Below, piece by piece: positions 1 through 5,563 of a stretch of 5,563 bases of DNA (the first letter of the stretch is position 1; each line of letters starts with the position of its first letter). The stretch is from positions 1 through 5,563 of the forward strand of contig PMAM01000180.1 of NCBI GenBank assembly GCA_003152595.1, given 5' to 3'. A program made the translations under genes and the position numbers. Source of the DNA: Acidobacterium sp. (lineage in GTDB: Bacteria > Acidobacteriota > Terriglobia > Terriglobales > Acidobacteriaceae). A model generated the notes under the pieces. That model had not been told where the DNA came from. It worked only from the letters and a program-made list of their open reading frames with translations, and ran no database searches.

Positions 1-689
1 AACATCTCGACGAAGTCCGAACCGGAAATGGAGAAGAATGGGACGTTGGCCTCGCCGGCCACCGCGCGGGCCAGCAGGGTTTTGCCGGTGCCTGGAGGTC
101 CGACGAGCAGCACGCCTTTCGGAATGCGTCCGCCCAGTTTCTGGAACTTCTGCGCCTCGCGCAGGAACTCGATGATCTCCTTGAGCTCTTCCTTGGCCTC
201 GTCGACGCCGGCCACGTCCTTAAACGTGACCTTCTTTTGCTGCATCGAGAGCAGACGCGCCCGGCTCTTGCCGAATGACAGCGCCTTGTTTCCGCCGCTC
301 TGCATCTGGCGGATCATGAAGAACCAAAGCAGCGCGATGAGGATAAGCGGGGAGAACTGCAGCAGCCAGCCCCACCAGCTGTTGCTGTCGGCGTTCTTCA
401 CCGTCACGCTGACCTTGTTCTGGTCGAGGACGTCGTAGAGATGCGAGTAGTTGGCAGGAACGACGACGTGGAAGGCTCCCTTGTCGGCGCGGAAGTGACC
501 TCGAACTTCCTGGCCGGTGATGGTGACGTCGTTGACCTGGTTCGAATTCACATCTCCCAGGAACTGAGAGAAGCTCACTTCCTGCTCATGGCCGCCCATG
601 GCGCCGTTCTTCTGGAACAACTGCCAGAGCACCAGAAGGCAGGCAATGATCAGTACCCAGAACAGGATCTGCTTAACGGTCGAGTTCAC
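1..689 (-). CDS. ftsH: ATP-dependent zinc metalloprotease FtsH, N-terminal part (3' end outside window)
   Basis: FtsH is a hexameric inner-membrane AAA+ protease that extracts and degrades membrane and short-lived cytoplasmic proteins. The 229 visible residues show the family order: a first membrane segment at about 8-25, an extracytoplasmic FtsH_ext domain at about 26-104, a second membrane segment at about 105-126 (WWGWLLQFSPLILIALLWFF), then the AAA+ start with VTFKDVAGVDEAKEEL (154-169) and Walker A GPPGTGKT (197-204), followed by FFSISGSDFVEM. Walker B, the second region of homology and the HEXXH zinc site lie beyond the left edge. The start is GTG at 689-687. An in-frame TGA sits eight codons upstream with no other start between, and an AGAGAGG ribosome site (706-700) lies 10 nt before it. 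The gene is divergent from the transporter at 979. The family call is essentially certain; whether the rest is intact cannot be seen. Confidence 0.97.
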   Translation of the reverse strand, partial: MNSTVKQILFWVLIIACLLVLWQLFQKNGAMGGHEQEVSFSQFLGDVNSNQVNDVTITGQEVRGHFRADKGAFHVVVPANYSHLYDVLDQNKVSVTVKNADSNSWWGWLLQFSPLILIALLWFFMIRQMQSGGNKALSFGKSRARLLSMQQKKVTFKDVAGVDEAKEELKEIIEFLREAQKFQKLGGRIPKGVLLVGPPGTGKTLLARAVAGEANVPFFSISGSDFVEM

Positions 690-978
690 CTTGGGGAAAC
701 CTCTCTGTGTTCACTCGGTATCCCGGCCGGTCATGTACCTGGAATTGACCGACAAGCCCGGCCCGAATTCACCAAACAATTAGACGCCGCAACCTTGATG
801 GAAGAGTCAGAAGTCCTGCAGGAAAACCGGGAGTATGGCTTTCCCTCCTGCGCGCCCGTCATGCGGATATCTACGTATTGTACTCCGGGCCTATGTTACT
901 TCCATCCCCCGCGCGTGCCACAGAGGTGGGAGTTGTTCAGCTTCAGGACGCCGGGCGCTGGTACCATGAAGAGAGGCG
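690..978. promoter_or_regulatory. Divergent intergenic region between ftsH and the MFS transporter gene
   Basis: This 289-bp spacer must hold the start signals for the two genes reading away from each other. I see no RNA gene or convincing small gene in it. The best -10-like element for ftsH is TACAAT on the minus strand (882-877), about 190 nt before the GTG start, but the hexamer 17 nt upstream (ATGGAA) matches the -35 consensus at only three of six positions. On the plus strand TATGTT (892-897) is a weak -10 candidate without a matching -35. A short self-complementary TACGTA lies at 872-877. The divergent-promoter role follows from the gene layout; the individual elements are guesses. Confidence 0.4.
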
Positions 979-2205
979 ATGTCTGCAACCGCCACAACTT
1001 CTATCCCTGGTTCAACCTCCGGGTCCGTCACGCGACGGATCCTTCCTACCTCGCTGCAAATTTTCCTCTGCTACCTCGCCATCGGCCTCCCCATGGCGGT
1101 ACTTCCCAGCGTCGTCCACCTGCAACTGGGCTTCAACACGGTCCTGGCCGGGCTGGCGATCAGTGCGCAGTACGTCGCCACAGTTCTGAGCCGCCCGCAA
1201 GCCGGGCGGATGGCGGACTCGGTGGGTGCTCGCCGGACGGTGCTCTCGGGGCTGGTCGCCTGCGGCGCCTCGGGGATTTGCCTGTTTTTCTGCGGCTTCC
1301 TCGGATTCCTGCCGCTCGCCTGCCTGTCGCTGATCTTCGTCAGCCGGCTGATCCTGGGCTTTGGCGAGAGTTGGCTGGCGACTGGATCGTGTCTATGGGG
1401 GATCGGGCGGGTCGGCCAGGAGCACACTGCGAAGGTGATCTCGTGGAGCGGTATCTGTTCCTATGGCGGGATCGCGATCGGTGCGCCGCTGGGCGTCTGG
1501 ATCGTCAGGGCCTGGGGGCTGAGCGGCGTCGGCCTGGTCAGCGTCGGCATCTCCTGCCTCGGGCTGCTGACCGCCTGGCCGATCGGGGAGGTTGCGGTGC
1601 CGGAGGGCGAGCCGATGGCCTTTCGCCATGTCCTCAGCCGGGTGTTTCCGCACGGCATGAGCCTGGCCCTGGCGACGACCGGCTTCGGCACGATCGCATC
1701 CTTTATGGTGTTGTTTTATGCGCATCGCCATTGGCCGGACGCCGCTTTCGCTCTGACCAGCTTTGGCGTGGCGTTCGTGACGGCGCGTCTGCTCTTTGGG
1801 CACGCTATCGACCGCTGGGGCGGGTTCCGGGTGGCGCTGGTGTGTTTGTCGGTTGAGATCGCGGGCCTGGTCTTCCTCTGGCTCGCCTATGTTCCGGCAC
1901 TGGCCTTTACGGGGGCAGCGCTGACTGGGTTTGGCTTCTCGCTGGTGTTTCCTGCGCTGGGCGTCGAGGCCGTCCGTTGCGTCACGCCGGAGAATCGCGG
2001 GTCAGCGCTGGGCGTTTTTACGGCGTTTGCGGATTTGTCGCTGGGCATGACCGGGCCCGTGGTGGGCCTGATCGTTGCCGGACTGGGCTACGCACCGATC
2101 TTCCTCTTCGCGGCACTCATGGCGGCGGTTTCGCTGGGAATGACGCTGATTCTGCACCGGCGGCCGTCGTATGGGAGTCCGGTGGGTTTCGCGGCGGCCG
2201 ACTGA
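979..2205 (+). CDS. Major facilitator superfamily transporter, YfcJ/YhhS-like
   Basis: This is a 408-residue inner-membrane secondary transporter with about twelve hydrophobic segments, the usual MFS size. The sequence resembles the E. coli YfcJ/YhhS family (formerly UPF0226) along its whole length: IGLPMAVLPSVVH near 35-47, the motif-A loop GRMADSVGARRT (76-87), LILGFGESWLATG (124-136), ISWSGICSYGGIAIGAPLG (154-172), the pseudo-symmetric loop GHAIDRWGGFRV (274-285) and SLVFPALGVEAV (321-332). The substrate is not predictable; I recall E. coli relatives being linked to efflux of small polar compounds on overexpression. ATG at 979 has a GAGAGG site only 2 nt upstream, which is short, but the residues before the first membrane segment fit the family N-terminus, so I keep this start. 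The flavoprotein gene follows about 70 bp downstream on the same strand, so co-transcription is possible. The family call is strong; the function is open. Confidence 0.93.
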   Translation: MSATATTSIPGSTSGSVTRRILPTSLQIFLCYLAIGLPMAVLPSVVHLQLGFNTVLAGLAISAQYVATVLSRPQAGRMADSVGARRTVLSGLVACGASGICLFFCGFLGFLPLACLSLIFVSRLILGFGESWLATGSCLWGIGRVGQEHTAKVISWSGICSYGGIAIGAPLGVWIVRAWGLSGVGLVSVGISCLGLLTAWPIGEVAVPEGEPMAFRHVLSRVFPHGMSLALATTGFGTIASFMVLFYAHRHWPDAAFALTSFGVAFVTARLLFGHAIDRWGGFRVALVCLSVEIAGLVFLWLAYVPALAFTGAALTGFGFSLVFPALGVEAVRCVTPENRGSALGVFTAFADLSLGMTGPVVGLIVAGLGYAPIFLFAALMAAVSLGMTLILHRRPSYGSPVGFAAAD

Positions 2206-2208
2206 GAC

Positions 2209-2217
2209 GGGGAGGAA
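2209..2217 (+). promoter_or_regulatory. Strong Shine-Dalgarno-like sequence with no proper start at normal distance
   Basis: GGGGAGGAA lies just after the transporter stop (2203-2205) and is the best ribosome-binding match in the transporter-flavoprotein gap. No in-frame start for the flavoprotein lies within 5-12 nt of it. The first in-frame GTG codons are at 2270 and 2276, more than 50 nt away. TTG at 2230 is followed by CTC and then a stop. It may be chance, or it may mark a very short leader reading frame whose TGA (2277-2279) overlaps the GTG at 2276. Confidence 0.25.
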
Positions 2218-2275
2218 ACCCTCAACCGATTGCTCTGATAAATCTGGTTGCGAACCTTCGGCGGCACGGGTGCCT

Positions 2276-3460
2276 GTGAGTCAGATTTCTTCCGAGCCAA
2301 ATTTTGATGTCATCGTCCTCGGCGGCGGCGCCGCCGGACTGATGTGCGCCATCGAGGCGGGCAAACGGGGACGGCGCGTGCTGCTGATTGAGCATGCCGA
2401 TCAGGTCGGCAAGAAGATCCTCATCTCCGGCGGCGGGCGCTGCAACTTTACCAACCTGCACTGCAAGCCGGAAAACTTCCTCTCGGCGAATCCTCACTTC
2501 GCCAAGTCGGCTCTGGCGCGTTACACGCCGGCGGATTTCATTGCGCTGGTCGAGAGCTACGGCATCCAGTATCACGAGAAGACGCTGGGCCAGCTCTTCT
2601 GTGACGACAGCGCCAAGCAGATCGTCGCGATGCTGCTCAACGAGTGCGCGAAGGCGAACGTCCGCGTCGCGGTGAGCGCAAAGGTCCGGCGAATTGAGCG
2701 TGCTGAGCCCGGCTTTATCGTGGAGCTCGACGATTCTGAGCTGCGCGCCGAAGCGCTGGTCATCGCTACGGGCGGCCTTTCCATCCCGAAGATGGGCGCC
2801 ACGGGTTTTGGCTACGAAGTCGCCCGCCAATTTGGGGTTCCGATTCGCGAACCCCGCCCTGCGCTCGTGCCGTTGGTCCTTGGCGGCGAGGAGCACGCCA
2901 GTTTCTCGGAACTGACCGGTGTATCGGCCGAGGTGGTCGCCTCTCTGGGCAAACGCCGCTTCCGCGAGAAGCTGCTCTTCACCCATCGCGGGCTCAGCGG
3001 CCCGGCGATTCTGCAGATTTCGTCGTACTGGAACGAAGCGGATCCGGTCCTGATCGACTGGGCCCCGGGCCAGGAGGTTTTTGCCGACGTTCGCGCTTCG
3101 ACCGCTGGCCGGAACGTAGCCGCGGCGCGCGCCGCGCTTCGGACAACACTGCCTGCGCGCCTGGCGGATCGACTGCTGGACGTCCTCGCCCCGACGAGCT
3201 GGACGAATCAGGCAATCGAAGAACTGGAACGGCGGCTGCATGCGTGGACCTTCACGCCCACTGGCACGGAAGGATACGAAAAGGCCGAAGTCACCGCCGG
3301 CGGCGTGGATACCGACGCGCTTTCCGCGCAGACCATGGAGTGCCGCGTCGTGCCGGGACTCTACTTCATCGGCGAAGTCGTCGACGTCACCGGACACCTT
3401 GGCGGATTCAACTTCCAGTGGGCCTGGGCTTCGGGAGCCGCCGCGGGTCGCGCCGTCTGA
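2276..3460 (+). CDS. NAD(P)/FAD-dependent oxidoreductase, HI0933/YhiN (BaiN/RdsA-like) family
   Basis: This is a cytosolic flavoprotein of 394 residues, normal length for the HI0933/YhiN family. Members bind FAD and have been annotated as aminoacetone oxidase or 3-dehydro-bile-acid reductase-like enzymes, but the physiological reaction of most is unknown. Visible signatures are the dinucleotide-binding FDVIVLGGGAAGLMCA (10-25) with the ribose-binding acidic residue E39, the hallmark KKILISGGGRCNFTN (46-60), VIATGG (162-167), LLFTHRGLSGPAILQ (233-247), the TAGGV stretch (340-344), and the C-terminal FAD-contacting GLYFIGEVVDVTGHLGG (361-377) followed by FNFQWAWASG. The start is uncertain. ATG at 2171 would overlap the transporter and add 35 unconserved residues, so I prefer GTG 2276 (or GTG 2270), which places the Rossmann strand near residue 10 as in relatives; neither has a good ribosome site. 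It converges on the asparaginase gene. Confidence 0.93.
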   Translation: MSQISSEPNFDVIVLGGGAAGLMCAIEAGKRGRRVLLIEHADQVGKKILISGGGRCNFTNLHCKPENFLSANPHFAKSALARYTPADFIALVESYGIQYHEKTLGQLFCDDSAKQIVAMLLNECAKANVRVAVSAKVRRIERAEPGFIVELDDSELRAEALVIATGGLSIPKMGATGFGYEVARQFGVPIREPRPALVPLVLGGEEHASFSELTGVSAEVVASLGKRRFREKLLFTHRGLSGPAILQISSYWNEADPVLIDWAPGQEVFADVRASTAGRNVAAARAALRTTLPARLADRLLDVLAPTSWTNQAIEELERRLHAWTFTPTGTEGYEKAEVTAGGVDTDALSAQTMECRVVPGLYFIGEVVDVTGHLGGFNFQWAWASGAAAGRAV

Positions 3461-3477
3461 TCACTCTTCGCATCAGA
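3456..3477. terminator. Small inverted repeat spanning both convergent stop codons (possible weak terminator)
   Basis: TCTGAT (3456-3461) and ATCAGA (3472-3477) form a perfect 6-bp stem around a 10-nt loop. The plus-strand TGA of the flavoprotein gene sits in one arm and the minus-strand TGA of the asparaginase gene in the other, so the element is symmetric for both genes. The stem is short, not GC-rich and has no T-run, so it is at best a weak bidirectional terminator. Some complementarity is expected because both arms contain a TGA. Confidence 0.25.
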
Positions 3478-4771
3478 ACGGAGGCCATTCCAGGCTGCCG
3501 CCTTCCAGAAGCGCCGCGCACTTTTCGATGCGGTAGCCCTTCTCATCGTGGACGGCGAAGACGCGAGGATTGCCGGTGGGGCTGGTGCTCCACAGCGAGC
3601 AGCCGGCGTAGGCGCCGTCTTTGCGAACGATGTAGTACTCCATATCGAGCACGCGGACCTTGGTCATGTCGCCGTTGTAGTTGCGAACGATGCGGCGCAT
3701 GACTTCGAGGCCGGCGTCTTTGGGCTCCATGCCCTGGCGCATCAGCTCGATGATGGTGTGCGCGCCTACCACCTTGATGTTTTCCTCACCGGAGCCGGTG
3801 GCGCCTGCCGAGCCCACGTCCTGATCGGTCCAGCTGCCGGCGCCGAGGATCGGCGAGTCACCCAGGCGGCCGGCAAGCTTCCAGGCCAGGCCGGAGGTTG
3901 TGGTCGCGCCGGAGATTTCGCCTTTCGGGTTGACGACCGAGACGTGGATCGTGCCGGTTGTCGGCCAGAGAATCTGCTCGGCAGCGTAGAGGCGGTCTTC
4001 CGGGGCGATGCCGAGATCGGCAGCCATGTTGACGAGGCGCCTGGTGCGGACGCGAATGGTTTCAGTCCACTCGGGTGTGGGGTGACGCGGTATCTGACCG
4101 GGGCGCAATGCAGCGGTCTCGACCGGAGAATCCTCGCGCAGAGACGAAAGCCCATGCAGATCCATGCTCGGCTTGGGCGCGGGCCGGTCCGCGTAAGGAT
4201 CCTTCCAGCCAGACTGGCTCATCGACGGGCCCCACCAGTCCATCTGCGAGTTGTTCTCTTTCCAGAGCATCCAGATTTTGCGGGCGTCCTCAGTCAGCAG
4301 GTCCTCTTTAGGGAAGCCCAGGTCGATGGCGAAGCGCTGCGCTCCTTCGGCGACCAGCATCACGTGGCCGGTGTGCTCGTACACCTTGCGGGCAACGAGG
4401 CAGACATTCTTAATGTTGCGCACGCCGCCGACCGATCCGGCCGATCGCGATGGCCCGTGCATGCAGCAGGAATCCAGCTCGACGACGCCATCCTCATTAG
4501 GCAGGCCGCCGAGGCCGACCGAATGATCCTTCGGATCGTTCTCGCGGCCGAGGCAGACGTGGTGCACGGCGTCGAGCGTGTCGGCGCCGTCGAGGAGCAT
4601 TTGATACGCCTCCTGGATCGTGTTATCGCCGGTTTTGCGCGTCACGATGACGGGTTTGGCGGGAGGCTTCAGTTGTTTGACGGAGTCTGCGGTTTCGGCG
4701 AAGAGGTCGGGGATCGAGAGGCCGGCGGTGGTGAGCGCGCCGAGCGAGAGAAAATCACGCCGCGAAGTCAT
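3473..4771 (-). CDS. Tat-exported N(4)-(beta-N-acetylglucosaminyl)-L-asparaginase-like Ntn hydrolase
   Basis: This family removes Asn-linked GlcNAc (or related L-asparaginyl amides), self-cleaving to expose a threonine nucleophile. The product has 432 residues, longer than the roughly 300-350 usual for the family. It begins MTSRRDFLSLGA, a twin-arginine signal (R4-R5, hydrophobic to about 20), so export to the periplasm is likely. Family landmarks are SVGLGGLPNEDGVVELD (84-100), RNIKNVCLVARKV (118-130) and HVMLVAEGAQRFA (136-148). The predicted nucleophile is T274 in TTGTIHVSVV, with GATTTSG (288-294, T292), GRLGDSPILGAG (R302, D305) and GATGSGEE (323-330, T325) at the canonical offsets. Oddities are Gly instead of the usual Asp before the nucleophile, His at +2 where Gly is usual, no clear match to the N-terminal tryptophan loop, and an insertion of roughly 85-90 residues at about 174-268. 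I chose ATG 4771 because it starts the Tat signal cleanly; TTG 4777 would add two residues. No Shine-Dalgarno is visible. It diverges from the serine hydrolase gene. Confidence 0.92.
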   Translation of the reverse strand: MTSRRDFLSLGALTTAGLSIPDLFAETADSVKQLKPPAKPVIVTRKTGDNTIQEAYQMLLDGADTLDAVHHVCLGRENDPKDHSVGLGGLPNEDGVVELDSCCMHGPSRSAGSVGGVRNIKNVCLVARKVYEHTGHVMLVAEGAQRFAIDLGFPKEDLLTEDARKIWMLWKENNSQMDWWGPSMSQSGWKDPYADRPAPKPSMDLHGLSSLREDSPVETAALRPGQIPRHPTPEWTETIRVRTRRLVNMAADLGIAPEDRLYAAEQILWPTTGTIHVSVVNPKGEISGATTTSGLAWKLAGRLGDSPILGAGSWTDQDVGSAGATGSGEENIKVVGAHTIIELMRQGMEPKDAGLEVMRRIVRNYNGDMTKVRVLDMEYYIVRKDGAYAGCSLWSTSPTGNPRVFAVHDEKGYRIEKCAALLEGGSLEWPPF

Positions 4772-4776
4772 GGCCA

Positions 4777-4811
4777 ACAGGGTACAGGGTGCAGGGTGCA
4801 GCGTACAGGGC
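4777..4811. repeat. Tandem 7-bp repeat, five units (RCAGGGT)
   Basis: Five consecutive heptads read ACAGGGT (4777-4783), ACAGGGT (4784-4790), GCAGGGT (4791-4797), GCAGCGT (4798-4804) and ACAGGGC (4805-4811). Units differ mainly by A/G at the first position, with single changes in the last two. On the minus strand the array reads as ACCCTGY units ending five bases before the asparaginase ATG, filling the place where a ribosome-binding site would be expected. Short G-rich heptads like this occur between genes in several bacterial groups and can vary in copy number by slippage. Confidence 0.8.
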
Positions 4812-4835
4812 AGCTTCGCGATGCAGCAGAAGCTG
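4811..4835. repeat. Inverted repeat / potential hairpin in divergent promoter region
   Basis: CAGCTTC (4811-4817) and GAAGCTG (4829-4835) are perfect reverse complements separated by 11 nt, directly abutting the heptad array. It could be an operator half-site pair or an RNA hairpin in the 5' leader of the asparaginase gene. It has no T-run, so it is not an obvious terminator. A 7-bp match in this region could also be chance. Confidence 0.35.
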
Positions 4836-4899
4836 ACGCACAGGACAATCGGCCTGCGGAAACGAAGTGCTAATCTGAGGGGTTTTGGGAGGGGTGCAG

Positions 4900-5563
4900 A
4901 TGCTTCGGAACATGTTCCTCTTACTGTGGCTTATTGGCGCAACGGCCGTTGCGAGTGCCCAGCTCCAGGTCAATACCCTGCCGCCGGACCTGGCGCAGAA
5001 GATCGATCAGGCTGCGGACCAGGCGCTGCAGCAGACCGGAGTGCCGAGCGCGTCGGTGGCGATCGTGCAGAGCGGACAGATCGTCTACACGAAGGGCTAC
5101 GGGAAGGCGCGGCTGGATCCCCCCGAACCGGCGGAGCCGCGGATGCGCTACTCGATCGGGTCCATCTCGAAGCAGTTCACGGCGGCGGCGATTCTGTTTC
5201 TGGAACAACAGGGCAAGCTTTCGCTCGACGACAAGGTGTCGAAGTATCTGCCGGACCTGACGCGGGCGAGCGACATTACGATCCGCATGCTGCTGTCGCA
5301 TACCTCCGGCTATCAGGACTACTGGCCGGAAGACTATCTGATGCCGCCGATGCTCGAGCCCACGACGGCGCAGCACATCCTCGACACGTGGGGGAAGAAG
5401 GCTCTGGACTTCGATCCGGGAACGAAGTGGCAGTACTCAAACACGAACTTCGTGATCGCGGGCCGCATCGTGGAGATGGTGAGCGGCGAGCCGCTGGTGC
5501 AGTTTTTGGAGGAGCACATCTTTCACCCGCTCAACATGAAGGAGGTGTGGAACTCCGACCTGA
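4900..5563 (+). CDS. Secreted serine hydrolase, class C beta-lactamase/PBP-like family (3' end outside window)
   Basis: Proteins of this penicillin-binding-protein-like fold act as carboxypeptidases, D-amino-acid peptidases, esterases or beta-lactamases; the substrate cannot be told from sequence here. The 221 visible residues begin with a Sec signal peptide (MLRNMFLLLWLIGATAVASA, likely cut after residue 20). The SxxK catalytic motif is S88-I-S-K91 within YSIGSISKQFTAAA. The common HTSGY motif is at 134-138, and the Y-x-N catalytic motif is Y179-S-N181 in WQYSNTNF. The third motif (KTG/HTG-type) lies past the right edge, so intactness is unknown. ATG 4900 is chosen because GGAGGGG (4888-4894) lies 5 nt upstream and the signal peptide begins there; GTG 4894 is possible but overlaps the ribosome site. 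It diverges from the asparaginase-like gene, so the two exported hydrolases may be co-regulated. A true antibiotic-resistance role should not be assumed. Confidence 0.93.
   Translation, partial: MLRNMFLLLWLIGATAVASAQLQVNTLPPDLAQKIDQAADQALQQTGVPSASVAIVQSGQIVYTKGYGKARLDPPEPAEPRMRYSIGSISKQFTAAAILFLEQQGKLSLDDKVSKYLPDLTRASDITIRMLLSHTSGYQDYWPEDYLMPPMLEPTTAQHILDTWGKKALDFDPGTKWQYSNTNFVIAGRIVEMVSGEPLVQFLEEHIFHPLNMKEVWNSDL

Larger units (their letters stand above)
4772..4899. promoter_or_regulatory. Divergent control region between asparaginase-like and serine hydrolase genes
   Basis: These 128 bp carry the start signals of two divergent genes for exported hydrolases. They contain a five-unit heptad repeat next to the minus-strand start, a 7-bp inverted repeat just beyond it, and a GGAGGGG ribosome site (4888-4894) for the plus-strand gene. 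No convincing -35/-10 pair was found for either direction; TAATCT (4871-4876) is a poor -10 match. The regulatory role is inferred from layout. Confidence 0.4.

Noticed and set aside
690..978. Possible tRNA, small RNA or riboswitch in the ftsH-transporter spacer
   Set aside because: I found no cloverleaf, T-loop signature, conserved riboswitch core or long stem; only short imperfect repeats are present.
441..1856. A 471-codon plus-strand open frame running opposite ftsH, across the spacer and into the transporter gene
   Set aside because: It is antisense to clear FtsH sequence and then out of frame with the clear MFS protein. Its translation is low-complexity Arg/Gly/Pro-rich, typical of a high-GC shadow frame.
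2171..2275. The upstream ATG at 2171 as start of the flavoprotein gene
   Set aside because: It would overlap the transporter end by 35 bp, has no ribosome site, and adds 35 residues with no family resemblance before the Rossmann strand.
2222..3397. A 391-codon minus-strand open frame opposite the flavoprotein gene
   Set aside because: It lies antisense to a well-recognised HI0933-family protein, has no recognisable motif and shows shadow-frame composition.
3548..4873. A 441-codon plus-strand open frame opposite the asparaginase-like gene
   Set aside because: The minus strand carries conserved family motifs and a Tat signal. This frame is Ala/Gly/Asp/His/Val-rich with no domain, as expected from the complement of GC-rich codons.
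4921..5376. A 151-codon minus-strand open frame opposite the serine hydrolase gene
   Set aside because: It is antisense to clear SxxK and HTSGY sequence, and the product is Arg-rich without motifs.

Overview
The window looks like a chromosomal segment from a high-GC Gram-negative bacterium. The N-terminus of FtsH, the twin-arginine-exported glycosylasparaginase and the short G-rich heptad repeat between genes all suggest Acidobacteriota (Terriglobia/Bryobacterales-like). That placement is inference from remembered protein style, not from a search. No rRNA, tRNA, CRISPR array, transposase or phage gene was seen, and base composition looks uniform, so this reads as ordinary chromosome rather than a mobile island.

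Layout from left to right. Positions 1-689 (minus) encode the first 229 residues of the membrane AAA+ metalloprotease FtsH; the gene runs off the left edge. A 289-bp spacer (690-978) separates it from a divergent gene at 979-2205 (plus), a 12-TM major facilitator transporter of the YfcJ/YhhS type. About 70 bp downstream on the same strand, 2276-3460 encodes a flavoprotein of the HI0933/YhiN (BaiN/RdsA-like) family. These two may be co-transcribed.

The flavoprotein gene converges on an asparaginase-like gene (3473-4771, minus). Only 12 bp separate the two stop codons, and both lie in the arms of a small inverted repeat. The minus-strand gene encodes a Tat-exported N-terminal nucleophile hydrolase of the glycosylasparaginase family, with unusual residues around its nucleophile and a long insertion. 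Its upstream region carries five tandem 7-bp repeats directly before the start codon and a small hairpin. Divergent from it, 4900-5563 (plus) encodes the first 221 residues of a secreted serine hydrolase of the beta-lactamase/penicillin-binding-protein fold, cut by the right edge.

The divergent asparaginase and serine hydrolase both act outside the cytoplasm and share a 128-bp control region, so a role in scavenging or remodelling peptides or glycopeptides is possible but unproven. No clear new multi-gene system is visible. The most notable points are the atypical asparaginase active-site junction with its insertion, and the heptad repeat at its translation start.
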